Assembly: GCA_949357655.1 (NCBI GenBank)
Contig: CASHTG010000012.1
Location: 4,154,001-4,218,000, forward strand
Source: Parascedosporium putredinis
Lineage: Eukaryota > Ascomycota > Sordariomycetes > Microascales > Microascaceae
DNA: 64,000 nucleotides
Direction of reading: 5' to 3'
Of this stretch, positions 12,901-25,709 are shown piece after piece. The position numbers and the translations under genes were made by a program. Numbering within the stretch: the stretch's first letter is position 1; each line of letters starts with the position of its first letter. The notes under the pieces are model-generated. The model saw only the letters and a program-made list of their open reading frames with translations, did not search any database and was not told the origin of the DNA.

Positions 12901-14613
12901 TCTAGCCGTTGGCTACTCGTTTCAGGGGAGACGCCCATCAGGTATTATTACCATTTGGCGAGTGCGCTTGTTGGTACCGGACAGAAATAGAAAGAGTTGG
13001 TTAGGCTTATCGCGCTGCGCGGCCGCGACATTGGGATTCCGTGGGTAAGACACGGAATCTTTGAGGGCGAGGAACCATCTGCAAGTCTCACTGCCATTTG
13101 GGAGAGACCTCGCTCTCCCAGTACCTTGCCCCCAACGATATACCGAGACAAGATTCAAAAGCACTCGCATATTTCCCCTTTCCGTCTTCTTTTCCTCTAG
13201 CCCATCTCTGCGGCCTCTTTTCTCCGAGTTCTTTTTTCTTTTTTTCTCTCTTTTCTTTTCTCTTTCTTTTTTTTTTTCTTCTTCCCTCTACCTTCCTTTT
13301 CCCTTATGTTTTCTTATTCCTATTTTATCCTCGCCCTCCCCTGGCTAACACCCCTGAACCCGGCTCACATTTTCCAACAGACATGCTGGCTCACTGATTT
13401 CCCCAAGCGTCAAAAGGTATCATGCATGTCCGAGCGGGCTGGGTCGGACAGATAATGTTGGGTCCTCGCGTCTGCCATCCAGATTGACACTATCACATCG
13501 AGAGGGTTGGCGCTCCATCTCAATGCGATACACCAACAGTACCCCAACCGTGGCAGACTCATCCCGTCCTCTGATTTATATCCTGCATGTATGTTCTTTA
13601 GGAAGAGTATGGTTTACAAGTTGCACAGGGGGCCATCACACGCCCATCTGAAAGGCCTGGGTTGGTTCGTTGGATCGTCTCACCGGCCCGAGCAGAGAAT
13701 CCCACCAATCCCGTGGCAGGTCCCAAGCTGTCGGGTCCGGTTGTTTGCTCATACGTATATGGTGCCATGTCCTTGTAAAGTCCTTGCTCCAAAGTACAGT
13801 ACATGCTTTCTGTTACTTACTCACGAAGCCTACTCACGAAGCCTACTCACTGACAACGGGGCGGTTTCGCTCGCCAGCGAGATAGACACGCATGGGACAT
13901 GGAGTGCACGACGCATTTGATATACCCTCCCCGCGCTTCGGGAAGAGAAGAGGGCGACCGGAAAGTGCCAGGCGCTTTCCTGAGCGGTTGAAAGGATACA
14001 GAGGAGAGAAGATGCTCAAACCAACGCCCGGTCTAACAATATCGGGTGTCGACGTGCGTACCTAGAAGCCGGAAGGGAAGGGCAAGAGGTCCCCGCTGCC
14101 CTGACGATAGGAGGCCAACTGGAAAAAAGGCCGAGGAGATACTGGTCAGTGCGGGGCGAGCGTGAGGAATGATGGGCGATGACTATTATACAAAGAAGCG
14201 TGATGAATTTGTGAGACTCTTGTCTTGAACGTGGACACCCTCCCTACCGTGCCCTTCCTGTTCTCTAGTTCTTCTTCTTCCCCTTCTTTCCTTCAACTCT
14301 TCATGGCCTTGATGCAAACTTCGTCCTCTTTCAGCGTTCTTGTTAATCTATCGGTTTGCGTGCTTTCACTTGTGTGCCATTTCCCCTCCCCTCCCCTAGA
14401 TATTGTTTTGCAAGACGAGGCGAAGCCAACACATCACGATTTCATTCCAGTCCAGTTCGTCTCCTTTTCGGGACTACAGCTCCGCTTGTCACTGTCACTC
14501 CTTGTCATTAGCTTATCTGTTTCCTTCCTCGTCCCTCGCCCCTTTCGACCCCCTTTCTTCTTGGTGGATACCAAAGAACCGGGATTTTGAAGAAGAATCG
14601 GAGCCGCGAAATC
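9915..14613. other. 4.7-kb gene-poor region
   Basis: Open frames here are short, mutually overlapping and without recognisable domains. The sequence is not AT-rich, so it does not look like RIP-degraded transposon sequence. It contains a strong polypyrimidine tract (separate entry) followed by a TTTTCCAACAG acceptor-like site at about 13371-13380 and an ATG opening only a four-codon frame. A 13-bp direct repeat lies around 13825-13850. The last 400 bases (pyrimidine-rich from 14240) are the likely 5'UTR of the ankyrin gene. A non-coding transcript or a heavily spliced small gene cannot be excluded. Confidence 0.4.
13218..13330 (+). promoter_or_regulatory. Long polypyrimidine (CT) tract
   Basis: Over about 110 bases nearly every position is T or C. 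Such tracts are commonly found just upstream of transcription starts in filamentous fungi. No coding sequence recognisable to me follows it, so it may mark the promoter of a non-coding RNA or of a gene I failed to find. Confidence 0.4.
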
Positions 14614-16204
14614 ATGGATAGGCTACCTCCCGAGCTTCTCCTCGAGATCATATCTCACCTCGTGCCTTCGGAGGACCACAAGTGTGTGCCCGGGTGTCCC
14701 TACATTTCCCGACTCAGAAGCCTCGCCTCTACCAGCCGTCTCCTCCACCAGCTTGCCACTCCTCAACTCTACATCCACGACGCCACATACGCAGGGCGAG
14801 CCATCCTCCACGGAGCCGTCACCGGGTCAGCTACCATCATTGCCCTATCCCAGGCATGGGGTGGGGACATCAACCGCTCGGGCCTACTTCGTCTACCTGG
14901 GTACCATGAAACTGCTACCGGGACGCCGTTGCTCGTAGCGGTCAAGGAAGGCCACCTCTCGGTAGCCAAGTACCTCGTCCGCCACGGGGCCAACCTGAAT
15001 AAGGTGGGCATGAATTTGTGCAACTGCCAACACTCCGACTACCCATACTGGCCTGCATCGCCATGGACTTCCCTGCACCTTGCCCTCTGCCAGGAACACA
15101 GCGAGCTCGCCGAGTTCCTCGTCGCCGCCGGGGCCCAATTCTGTGTGAGTAGGGAAGAGTTGGGAATAGGCCCGGACGGGCGGCACTTTCGAAGGGGCAA
15201 CCAGGTGGTGGTGCGCAGCTCGACCGGCGTACATCTGATTGACGAGGTGGCCAAGAGGGCGAATCTCCGCGTTCTCAAGTTCCTCGTTCAGCACTGCGAA
15301 GGCAAGCTCAGGATCGACCAGTACTCGGCGGATAGCACGACGCCCCTCCACCACGCGGCATGTATCACGGATAATCTTCGCGAGCTCGAGATGATTAGGA
15401 CGCTCCTGGATCACGGTGCGCTACTATATCCGTCCAACTATGTGCCAGGGAGATTGGTGGGGCCGCTGCCCTTTGACAGGGCATTTCTCGACTGGGTCAA
15501 ACGGTTTGATCGCTCGAGCAAACACGTACTCCCCGGACGCGGGCACCCGTATTCGCAGCTCCTAGCCTTTCTCAAATACATGAAGGAAGGCGGGCGGGAC
15601 CACCTTCGCCCACTCATGGCGCGTATCCTAGAACTTTGGATGGATCGCGGGCCCGCGCGGCTAGACTCGGCGTGGTCCCTCCTATACCAGGCGTTTGGGC
15701 TTTTCGATACCAAGGCGCCGGAGCCGGGAGTCATACGCGAGTGGGTCCTCCGGTCCATTCGGAGCCCTAAGCTTGAGCCTCTGGGGCCCATGTCGGTGGT
15801 GGATGTGCTCGAGTTCATCCCAAAACTAGGATTCTCCCTGACGCTACTAGAGCCCGTCAACGAGCTCTTTTTAGAGGCCGGTGCCCTCGCGCTCCGGGAC
15901 GAGTGCGTCTGGTTTCTCAAGAACGGGGCCGACATCAACGCCAGGACGGGAGACGGCCGGACAGCGCTGCACCTGGCAGCCCGAAGCGGGGACTTGGATC
16001 AACTGGAGATGCTCCTCTCGTGGGGCGCCGACGCCGAGGCGCGTGACCGGGGAGGACACGCCGGCGCGCATGGCGGCGCGGTACGGTCAGCACGAGGCCA
16101 TGGCGATGCTGACCAAGTTTGGGGCGGGAGAGGAGTGGATGCGCTCGCTGGTCTTGGGGCCGGAAGCGGAGAATGCGCCGCATATGAGATGTTGTTGGGG
16201 ATGA
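14614..16204 (+). CDS. F-box and ankyrin-repeat protein (one frame break)
   Basis: A single exon encodes about 530 residues. The N-terminus MDRLPPELLLEIISHL is an F-box-like helix. It is followed by ankyrin repeats: TPLLVAVKEGHLSVAKYLVRHGA, TSLHLALCQEHSELAEFLVAAGA, a TTPLHHAA repeat, and near the C-terminus NGADINARTGDGRTALHLAARSG. F-box proteins with ankyrin repeats normally recruit substrates to SCF ubiquitin ligases through Skp1; the target here is unknown. A frame break lies in the G run 16049-16052. Restoring the ankyrin spacing needs two extra bases, giving an end at 16204 (TPARMAARYGQHEA...). Read literally, the frame ends at 16221 with a low-complexity Gly/Ala tail. The start at 14614 is the first ATG at the F-box; the upstream in-frame codon is TTG. 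Confidence 0.82.
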
Positions 16205-19200
16205 AAAGGGGACTCTTTTGAGGGCTGGTGATGGTATTTTTCTGAGCGAGTCGTTTCATGCGGTTCAAGCGCGCGTTTTTTATCCCATGGTAGTTTCTGT
16301 TTTTCTTGGTTCTTCTTCCTTTCAATTCTTTTGAATTCGTTTGCTCACATTTTAGCCTTGCTCTTCTCCTTCAAATATTCTTCTCCAATCTTGTATTGTT
16401 CATTTCAAGATTTTGGGTCCCTCCTTGCAGGCCTACCCGTCATATTGTCTTCTCAATTGCTTTTCATTTTCTCTCTATCTCTTCTTTTTGTTTTGTTCTT
16501 GTCTTACTCCGCTAAAATGATCTAAGGCTATCTCATGGCAGATTTCGCAGCGGTTTGAGCTCACCTCTCACATTGCCGCGTCTACAGGACCCGTCCCCTC
16601 ACTATCCCATGATCCCATCTCTATTCATATTCATTCCCTGTTTCTCGGGGCTAGGATGATCATGGCGCGGAAGCGCTAAAGGTGCCGTGCCCGAGCCGCG
16701 AAGGAGGTTTTCTCGCTAAGCGAAAAATTGTGGCTATGGCCGTTGAAGTTTTACGAGAGGGACGCGGGAAGCCTGAAGGCCCCTTGTCCCGAGGTCTCGG
16801 AGCTAGTGGGTGATGTGAGAGCCGGAGGGAGCGAATATTGAAGCATAACATAAGTCATATGACTGTCGAGAAGGCTTCGGATAGTTCTTCTTTTTGTCTC
16901 TTTTAGGGTGGCGTTCTGATTCATACGTTACCTGGGTGCAGAGCTCGCGTTATCTGCGGTGTCTTGCTTCCTTCGCGCCAAAATCCTTTTTCACATTTTT
17001 TCTTTTCAAACAGCATGACACGATCTCTCTCAGAGGAACGATTGTAAGCGCGTCGCAATGATAAATAATAGTTTTCTCTTGGCCCTCTCCTATCCAACGC
17101 GGTTGCTTTTTTCAGCGGCGTCTGTCTGACAGTTTTGCTCATGGTAGCTGGGAAGAGACTGCAGATACTGAGCAACGTCATTAGTTTGCATTCCCACGAT
17201 ATCCACGGGTCAAGTGAAACCAAGACAGGAAGACCTGCCTGACGTAGCATTCAGCTGTGCAGGTTCCCTTTCTTTGCTTTTTTATCCATCTCCTTCCTCT
17301 TCGCGTCCGTATGGCAATTCAAGAAAAAGGAAAAAAACCCCTCTTAGAAAAGAGGGAGAGGGAAAGACAAAAGGCAAGAATAAGGGAATCGCACGATTGT
17401 CACAAGAGAAACTTTGGATGGCCCGCAATATTCTATTTTAAGGTCGACATTGAATGATAATAAACGTGGCAACCACTCTGGGGTGCATAACAAGGGTTTT
17501 CTTTCCAGTGGCGGGTGACCTGTACGCAAGGGGAACGAACCAGGCATAGAGGTTGGCTGCAATATGAACTTCGGAGGCAAGGTCCCTGTGAGAACCGGAA
17601 GCGAGCGGCACAAAGGCAGCACGATTCAAGGGACCGGGGCGGCCTGCCGCGTGGAAGGGTGGGATGTAAACAACATGTCAAGATGAAGGGGTGCCAGCAA
17701 TTCGATCCAAGGCTACATGGTCAAAAGCCCATCCGTCCTGTTTGAATGATGGACGTGTGATGGCGATTGGAGTAATGGGGGCGAGGATATTATTAGAACA
17801 TGGAAAGAGGAGGGCGCGAAAAACCGAGGACAGAGGATTTGGGTGCCAGTCGTCACGCCTAATTGATCTATTGTGTTGACGAGAGGTGTAGTTGTGGATA
17901 CGGTATATATTGCGGGTGGGCCGTGATGCGGTAATGAGCGGTTGTTGGCCTTTGGCTTTGGAGCGAATCTATCCAATATTGTGCGTTTTTGGGTCCTCGC
18001 TACCACTAAAATGGGTTGATCTCTTTCAAGTTTGTGCACTGCTGGTTTGATGGCGCAAGGGAGATGGTGTACGCATTTTCTATCTTGTTGAGGCTTTTTG
18101 TCTTTATAGATCCTGCTTGCTTGGTTTGAAGGTTCACGAGGTAGCTTAATCTACATGTATTGTCAACCTAGCCGCGTTTCTCTGCTTGAATCCCCTTTTG
18201 GGGTTTTTTCCTTCTTCTAACAATGTTTATTCCCTTTCCGCGTCTTCTCACCTCATTCCATCTACGGATGTCTCCTCCAGCACTAGAGGTCTGAAGCGAG
18301 GTGGGCGCCATCGAAAGTGGAGTGGTCGGATGACTGCTCCGACGGGGATGTGGAGCCACTTGGCCCGGGGCCTGAAGTCGGGGCGCCGGGTGGGTTTCGG
18401 GGACTCGGCAGCGTCCATGGCACCAACACCACCCTTCGACGTAAGATGGGGGTTGGCCCTGGAGCAGGTAAACTGTACGTGATAGGAAGAAGAGCGAAAA
18501 GCTTCTTTATGACGCACCGCACCAATACTGGGGCGGGGTCATCGACAGGGACAGAAACCCAATCGTGAACGAACAGCAGCATGCAATGCTACGCTGCCTC
18601 TGTGTTTCACACTGGTGAGGACGGCATGGTGCATCATTTTACCCCTCTTGCGACTCTTTTTGTGGTTGTTGCTCTCCTCTCTCCCAACCAACGTGCCTTT
18701 CTGAACCTGGACCCGTGAGATATCTACTCTAGCGTGGTATCATGTTGAATAGTGGTCGACTGGCGTGCCCCAGATCGCAGAGTGAAGTCGAGCAAGGCGT
18801 CCCGCATACCAGACTTGTATGATTCAGGACGATTTCGGGTCTTCTTGCTTCCTTGCCATATCGAGACCCCCTTCCCCTTTGCCCAGCTGATTTACTCCAA
18901 TCTGTTGTTCCCCGAGTTTGCTGTCTGTCCACAGCTCGACAGCCGTCACAAGCCGACAACAAAATCCAGGCCTACCAGGGCACTAGTCTGGTAGGTAGGT
19001 GTCTTAATATCTATCGATCTTGACTTATGAACAGAGAATGAGGTTCTTTTGGAAATTGCCGCGGGAGCTATTTGGAGCATGGGCCGTCGGTAAGGGCCTT
19101 TCCGTTTTCTTTTCCAAACTACATTGATGCCAAAAGGCGAATGGACTCATCTAGTTATCAAAAGGGCCATGATATTGCAAAATTTGAATTCAGTTAGAAA

Positions 19201-22200
19201 ACGATTAGCTGCCCATAATTTTCACCTCGCTGCTCGGAACAACTAAACTCCCCGCGCAGCGATGCCGTTCCGGCCTTCGTTCTTTCCTCGTCCCACGCCG
19301 CCTCCAACATCGAGGGACAGGCCGGCGCGACAGGTTGGACCGGACGAGCCGCGAGATATGCAAGGGTCTAAAATAAGATTGCAACCCTTCATCTCCGCTT
19401 GGTGGCGAGACCTTTTAGAAGGGGAGACGAAAGAGACAAAAAGAAAAAAGATGGGGTGGATGAAAGAGGGAATCGGAATAAGAATGTGGAATTATACGTT
19501 GGCGCGGCTGGATAGACTGCCGATCACTACTGCTAGCGAACACGAGGGCAGTTTGTGGGGAACAGGAACAGGAACGACATCAGGTACCTCACAGGGCAGA
19601 GCGAGCAGTGAGTACAGTTCAAGTTGCGGGTAGCGGCCGGCGAACGGCTCGTGGCTCATATGGGAATCATGCCATGCGCAGATCACCTGCCCTCCGGGGA
19701 GGGCTTGAAAGGCGTGGTCAAATAGGCGTCATGTGCCTTGGATCAAGCGCTGGAAGCAGTGAAGAGAGAAGATGGGACTGAGGCGAGGATAACTCAAGCC
19801 ATCCCTTGAGAACATTGAAGAGGATTCTAGCCTCCAACGGTCACCCCACCACCATCGCGTTGTCGGGTTCGCCCGTGTCACGAACGATCATCCATGCGAC
19901 GGCTCGGGCTTTCAAATCTTTTGTTGGCCGCAGCCATCCATTCTATGAAGGACAATTGATAGAGTCGGTTAGAAGACGGACGAAATATCTGTGCGGACTT
20001 TTTCTTAATATGCTGCTCTAATGTGGCTGGTCATATCTACCGTCCAGCTCAAAGCCTCGAGAGCCTGGCCGCCGTGGGCTGGTCCTGCATAATTCACGTC
20101 CCGTCTTTTCACTACCGCACGGCACCGAGCCGACTCACTCGCGGCCGAAGAGAGCTCAAGCTTCTGCGATAATCCTCCGAGCTGACAGGTGAGGCTTTGG
20201 CTCGTGCGCCGAGTTTGAATGAACAAAAGAGAGAAAGAAAAAGAAAGACCCAAACAAAATATTTTGAAGAATTAAAATTGGGTTTCCAGTATCAATGGGG
20301 TTGGGGTTGAGTGCAAACTTCAATCTGATCATCGCACGGCCACAACCAAAACCCTGCGCCACAATTGTCGCCTTCCTTTCTCCGTGTAAGTCGATCTCTG
20401 CTCTTCTCATCGCACATGATTTTATCGAGTGGAGGACATGATTTTTCCATCCCCATCTCGCCCTGTTTTGCGGTCGTTCAACTGCCACTCTTTCCTAAAG
20501 TTGGCGGAAATGATCGAACCCCGTAGGCAGATTATTGATTGAGACGATAGAGAGGGGCGTGTGTGGGAGAAGGAAAAGAGATGAACCAGCCAAAGTCGAT
20601 CCCTTTTGGGTGAAGCCGGTATATTAGCCGCGGCTCCAAATTGCTCATGCGTCAACTTGACAATTTTTCTTGGGATCTCGGGCGGCCTTTAATCCCTCTT
20701 CGCTTCTCCCTGTGCCGTTTCCCTCTGCCATTTCTCTCTCTTTCTCTCTCTCATCCTTTGTTAACAATTCCATTCTTCTCACTTTGCCTCCCCCTCTACA
20801 CCTTCCCTCCTCAAGGAAGTGGAGGTGGTCCCCCAGTATAGCATTTAACTGATCTGGCATATGGAAAACCAAGGACTCTCGCTTAAGCATCTCGCCAGAT
20901 GGTGTGTCCATGGCCGACCGTGATCCCAACTCCGAAGGGGGTTCGGCACAGGAGAGAAACTCACCTTGATGACTTGTTGATGAGCCCGATGTGACCCCGT
21001 TATGCCATGTTCTCGCTTCGAACAAGAGCGAGTGCGAGAGATTTCTCTTGTTGGGAAAGGATTGAGGATTACTCGAAGCCCACGTAAGCTCTGAGGCGAG
21101 ATGGGATAGGAATGGATTTGCGTGGGGTCCGTTGGGCTTGCCGTCACCTTGGAGGCCAAAGGAATCGGTGAAATACCAACTCATCAGGGCAAATGGATAG
21201 AGATTATGTATGTGAAGAAGCCCGAGGTTGGGTAAGGCACAGGTTTGAATCCTCCGCCGCGTACGCAGAGACTCGCGTCCAGTTGCGTTCGCTGGAGAGC
21301 CAGGAGAGGGCCACCAAGAAATGCGGAAACATTTACAGAGAGCACTGCAGAAGATGAAAGGAATCGCATGGGTATATTCTGCGACTTCTTCTAGTCCCAG
21401 GATTCACTGCCTCTGATTGCCTACCTATGCCAGGGACTCATGGTGGGAAGAAGTAGTTCGCCGCTTCTGGGGTTAATGCGTGAAGACCACCAGCAGTTGG
21501 GCACACCCTTAGTCTTGGATCTTAATATACAGCCTATATGTGGTTGGTTACTACCCCGGCAGGCGTGGCAACGCCCTCTCCTCGCTCATCCCGCCTCTTT
21601 CTTCTGCCTGCTTCCTGCCTCTCTGGTTTTATTCCCCTTCCCCTCTGCGTCCAAGTTCTTGCGAACGTGGTGCGGTGGAGGATGGGAGTTGAGGCCCGTA
21701 TGTTGGTGAGATATATCACCGTTTCTCAATCCTTCATTCGCTTCCAGACTTGGATTGATGGATTCAGGTGGATGGAGTCTACGAATCACCTGTGCGTGAT
21801 TCTTTCCCACCGACTCATACCGTGTGCTCCTCGCCAGATAGAAAAAGTAGAGTAAATTGTACATAGTGGAGAGAAAGGGGGCGTGTGCGTGGGAAATGCG
21901 AGCGCACGTCAATCAGTGTTTACCCACTTGTCCGGTCGGCGATCGCCACACATACACGTCGCTCTCTTTTTCGATTTTTCTGGTTCCTTGTTCCTATTCT
22001 GGAATTCGCCCAATCTATCGAGCTTGCCTCCTCCCATTGAACGATACATGGTTACATGGTTCATTTCACCAGTGCGGACAACACGCCCCCGGCCCGGAGA
22101 GGGAGACGAACAATCTTTGTTAGCGATTGACATCTCTTGACCTCATTCTCCCCCTCCTCTCCATCGCACACACCCCCTCTACTCTAGCGTGTGTCCGCCC

Positions 22201-22587
22201 GCCCTCCCTTCCCACTTCTTTCTCCCCATCGGGGACCCTTGCCATCGAGAAAGCTGCATCGCGGGATTGCGGGAGGCGGGTGTTTATAAAAAGAGGGAGC
22301 CGCCGCCACCCCAGACCTCGTTTCTTGTCCCTCTCTCCCGGCCTCTTCATTGTTGGTGATTTCTTGCATCGCGAATCCAAGAGCCAGGAGCCCATCTTCA
22401 TACTTTATAATAAGCCCACACACTTGCTCCAATTTCTGTCTTTTCCTTCTTCTTGGCCTGGGCACGCACGGAATTACTCCTCTTATTCTTCCTATCCCCC
22501 TCACTGTTTGGTTCTATACTCCCCCACCCGTATAACTCATCTCCAAACCATACAACGACATAGCATATACCCACATCCTTCTTCACC
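16205..22587. other. 6.4-kb gene-poor region
   Basis: No open frame over 180 codons and none with a recognisable domain is present. The first 300 bases after the ankyrin gene are T-rich 3'UTR-like sequence. Pyrimidine-rich stretches occur at about 20700-20830 and again at 22140-22590, the latter being the probable promoter and 5'UTR of the secreted protein gene. I saw no terminal inverted repeats, reverse transcriptase or transposase remains. The size is unusual beside the compact gene spacing elsewhere in the window. Confidence 0.4.
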
Positions 22588-23816
22588 ATGACCAAGCTCG
22601 CCCTCGCCTCCGCCGTCGCCGGCCTCGCAGCCACCACCCTCGCTGCCCCCACTGCCATCGCCGCCCCCTACGAACCCATCAACATCAGCTACAGCGGCAC
22701 CTGCAGCAACGAGACCCTCAACAGCGTCACCGTGCTCGACAACCAGCTCAACATCAAGTTTGGCGAGTTTGACGCCATGCTCGGCGGCCCCGACGATCCC
22801 CTCAAGCGCTTCTCCTTCTGCGCCGCCCACATGGAGATCACCGGCGGCCTTCCCGGCTACAAGTTGTCCGCCAAGCGCGTCTCGGGCCAGGGTCTGTTCT
22901 ACGGCACGGGAAAGGTTGGCCTGTCTCTGTTCGCCACCATGTTTTGGAGCTCGGAGGCGGAACTCGGCGTACGTATTATTTCTAGTCCTAACAGAATTCA
23001 AGAAGAATTAGCTAATTCGTGGTTTTTTTCTTTCTAGGTTACGAGGCAAATTGACTTTGCCGCCGAAGAGCAAACTGCCTTTGGATCCCGCTACTACGAA
23101 TCCAACTTCCTAGACACCCCTTTCCTCAGCCCCTGCGTGACCAAGGAGACTGACCCCGGTCTCCTCACCGTCCGCATGAGGGCCCGCCTCTCCACCAGCG
23201 AGCCCAACGCCATCGGCCTCTTCCTCGGCTCCCCCGAAGCCCCTGTGACGGAGAACATCGAGTTCGAGTGGGTTCCCTGCGAGGCGCCCCCGTCACGTTC
23301 GAACCCTCTCCCGAACCCGAAGAGCCCGTAGAGCCTGCGGAGCCTGAAGAGCCTGTTGAGGAGGAACCCCCGACCACCGTGAAGCCCGGGGAGCCGCCCG
23401 TCAAGACCGTCTACCCTGACGAGCCCGAGGACGACGACGATATCATTGATAGCCCGCCCATCATCGAGGAGCCTATTGATGTTCCTATCATCATAGAGGA
23501 GCCCAAGGAAGGAGAGGTCATTGTCGACGAGCCTGAGGAGGGAGAAGTCATTGTCGACGAGCCTGAGGAGGGCGAGGTTGTTGTCGACGAGCCTGAAGAG
23601 GGTGAGGTCGTCGTTGACGAGCCCGAGGAGGGAGAAGTCGTCGTCGATGAGCCCGAGGAAGGTGAGGTCATTGTGGAGGAGCCCGAGGAGGGAGACGTCG
23701 TCGTCGAGAAGCCCAAGGAAGGCGGCGTTGTCGTCGATGAGCCTGAAGAGGGAGAAGTGATTGTCGAGGAGCCCGAGGAGGGAGAGGTCATCGCCGATGA
23801 GCCTTGGAACCCCTAA
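22588..23816 (+). CDS. Secreted DUF4360-like protein with acidic decapeptide repeats (one frame break)
   Basis: Exons 22588-22968 and 23038-23816 encode about 386 residues. An N-terminal signal peptide (MTKLALASAVAGLAATTLAAP) leads into a roughly 200-residue Cys-containing domain with the pattern GTCSNET ... FCAAHMEI ... GYKLSAKRV ... DTPFLSPC. That pattern resembles fungal secreted DUF4360 proteins, a call by resemblance only. The C-terminal third is a Glu/Pro/Val-rich region with ten decapeptides of the EPEEGEVVVD type. The break is in the C run at about 23288-23292 (one missing C). Read literally, the protein stops before the repeats. A wall-associated or ion-binding role is possible for the acidic tail, but nothing in the sequence proves it. 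Confidence 0.75.
23496..23795 (+). repeat. Ten tandem 30-bp units encoding an acidic decapeptide
   Basis: Ten consecutive 30-bp units encode variants of DEPEEGEVVV. The core GEV and the EP dipeptide are nearly invariant, and V/I alternate at one position. Several adjacent units are almost identical in DNA, so unit number may vary between strains and be hard to assemble correctly. Confidence 0.95.
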
Positions 23817-24701
23817 ACTAGCGTCGTCGTGGGTGCGAAAAGGTACGCTGACGATCTGGGTTGGAGTTTCATTATCGGAGGGGCTAGCGAAAACTGGGCT
23901 TTAGAATGATACCGCATCAAGTTCCTTCGACTTATTTTTCATTTTTTTGCCCGCTTTGAAGGGCTTTCTTTTGTACATCTTACCGGGTATTGGTTGCTTC
24001 CGAGTTTGGAGCATAGCTAGTCCCATTATATATTTATATCTACCTCGCTTTCTTTACTTCAAGTATGACCTTTTCATCCAGTGATCACCCGTTAAATCCA
24101 GTATCCGAAAGCCTGCTGCTTTGGAACTCTGCTCCAAGTGGTTGCCACTAGGCGGCTAGACATCCACATGGAAGAACGGGGGCATATACACTAATCTCGA
24201 AGGGAGTCGCCCCTCGGTCAAGCATTTCGCGTCAGGACTAGGTGTGTCAACAACACCCGAGTCTCTCTGGGGTAGTAGCCACTGATGTAAGTCTTTGGTG
24301 ATTCACGTAGGACTAAGAGACCGCGTTACCTCTTGGACTGCTCCAGTACACGTGAAATCCTAGTCTTCACCTCACAATATACACATATTGATCTTGAGGA
24401 AGGAGCTATTGCCATCACCATCACCACGTCACTCACGAATACTGCTCCAGCCCTTCTTTCTGTTTCCTTCTCCAGTGGCGCCGACCCAATGGCGGATCAC
24501 CGCGAGGGAAGAGTTTTCCTCTGCTGAATCACTACATAAACACACCAACCCCATCTCTCTTCTTCCTTTCCTCTCTCTACCCTCACCATCCTCTACTCCT
24601 TTTCCTACCCTCTTCTACTCACACAGAAAAGTTGACTCTTGATCTCAACACCTCCGACAACCAACAAGACAACTTGAAGTATTCTCAAACCCATCATTAC
24701 T
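23817..24701. other. Intergenic region between two secreted-protein genes
   Basis: It holds the 3'UTR of the repeat protein and the promoter and 5'UTR of the next gene, with a CT-rich stretch at about 24550-24620. No coding signal was seen. Confidence 0.45.
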
Positions 24702-25709
24702 ATGCATGCACCTACTGCTTACGCCCTGATGGGCCTCCTTTGTTGGCGGCTGCCGCCCCTCCTATGGGTCCCCGTCTGAACATCAATGTAAGTTGCGCCG
24801 CTTCGTGGTTCAATCATCCGCATATATTATTCCACCCTGTTCATGATCACTCACACATGACATTGAAACCACCGCAGATCTTTCCTCCTGTTTTCCATGA
24901 ACAGAAGGGCAATGAAACCCAGGCCTTGACCACCTCTACGGTAAGTACTCTTGGCTCCCAGCTTGACTATCGATGGGAATGGCTAATATCTCGCAGGTTC
25001 ATCCTCCCGCTCAGACCGAGAGCCCCAATGTTGAGGAAATTTTCAAATGGACCGCTGTTAACGGCACAGGCAACGTGAGTATCCGCATTATCCAACCTAA
25101 GCATGGCCTAAGGAAGGCGATTGGCGAGGAAGACGGCTAATCTTTTGACGACTCCAGGTTTCATCTATCGGTCCCGTTATTGGTGACACCTCCCGTATTG
25201 GGGGTGCTGATTCTGGCCGAGTCGGTGCCATGAAGGATTGCGAGTATGTTCCTTGCACCACCATCATTCAGGGTGGCATCCAGGTCACTACTTATGGGGG
25301 CCCCATTGAGACCCATCCTGTTTACGGTACCGAGCCAGTCGTCACCACCACCGTCTACCAAGGTGAACCGTCTGCTGTCCCTGATGAAGTCGAGGGCGCG
25401 AGCACAAGCTGCACCACGAGCACCGCTCACCTTCACGGGACAGAGACTGTCATCCACACTGGTCCGGAATCCTCGAATGGTCCAGTCTACCACACATCGG
25501 TCACGGCTATTCCTACTGGTGCTTCCGGCACAGTGGCTCCCTCTGAGACCCTGGGATACGGAAAGCCGAGCAGCACTGTTGAAGAGGAGGGCCCTTCCGA
25601 CACCCCTGCTGATGAACCTGAGCAGACCTCTTTCGCTGCTCAAGGCCTTGAAGTGGGTATCTTCACCATGCTTGCAATTGGCGCCGGGATCATGGTCTCC
25701 ATGGTCTAA
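24702..25709 (+). CDS. Probable GPI-anchored cell-surface protein (one frame break)
   Basis: Four exons (24702-24787, 24878-24940, 24997-25074, 25158-25709) encode about 259 residues. A signal peptide (MHAPTAYALMGLLC...) starts the protein. A region rich in Thr, Ser and Val follows, with two Cys close together (KDCEYVPC) and VTTTVY/VTAIPTG-type O-glycosylation-like segments. The C-terminus is hydrophobic (LEVGIFTMLAIGAGIMVSMV) after a small-residue stretch, the usual form of a GPI attachment signal. One missing T near 24740-24741 breaks the signal peptide; adding it gives LLCLAAAAPP and joins all exons in phase. The family is unknown to me; a cell-wall or surface location is inferred. Confidence 0.7.

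Noticed and set aside
13507..13920. 137-codon open frame as a gene
   Set aside because: It lacks an ATG start, has no recognisable features and overlaps a short direct repeat.
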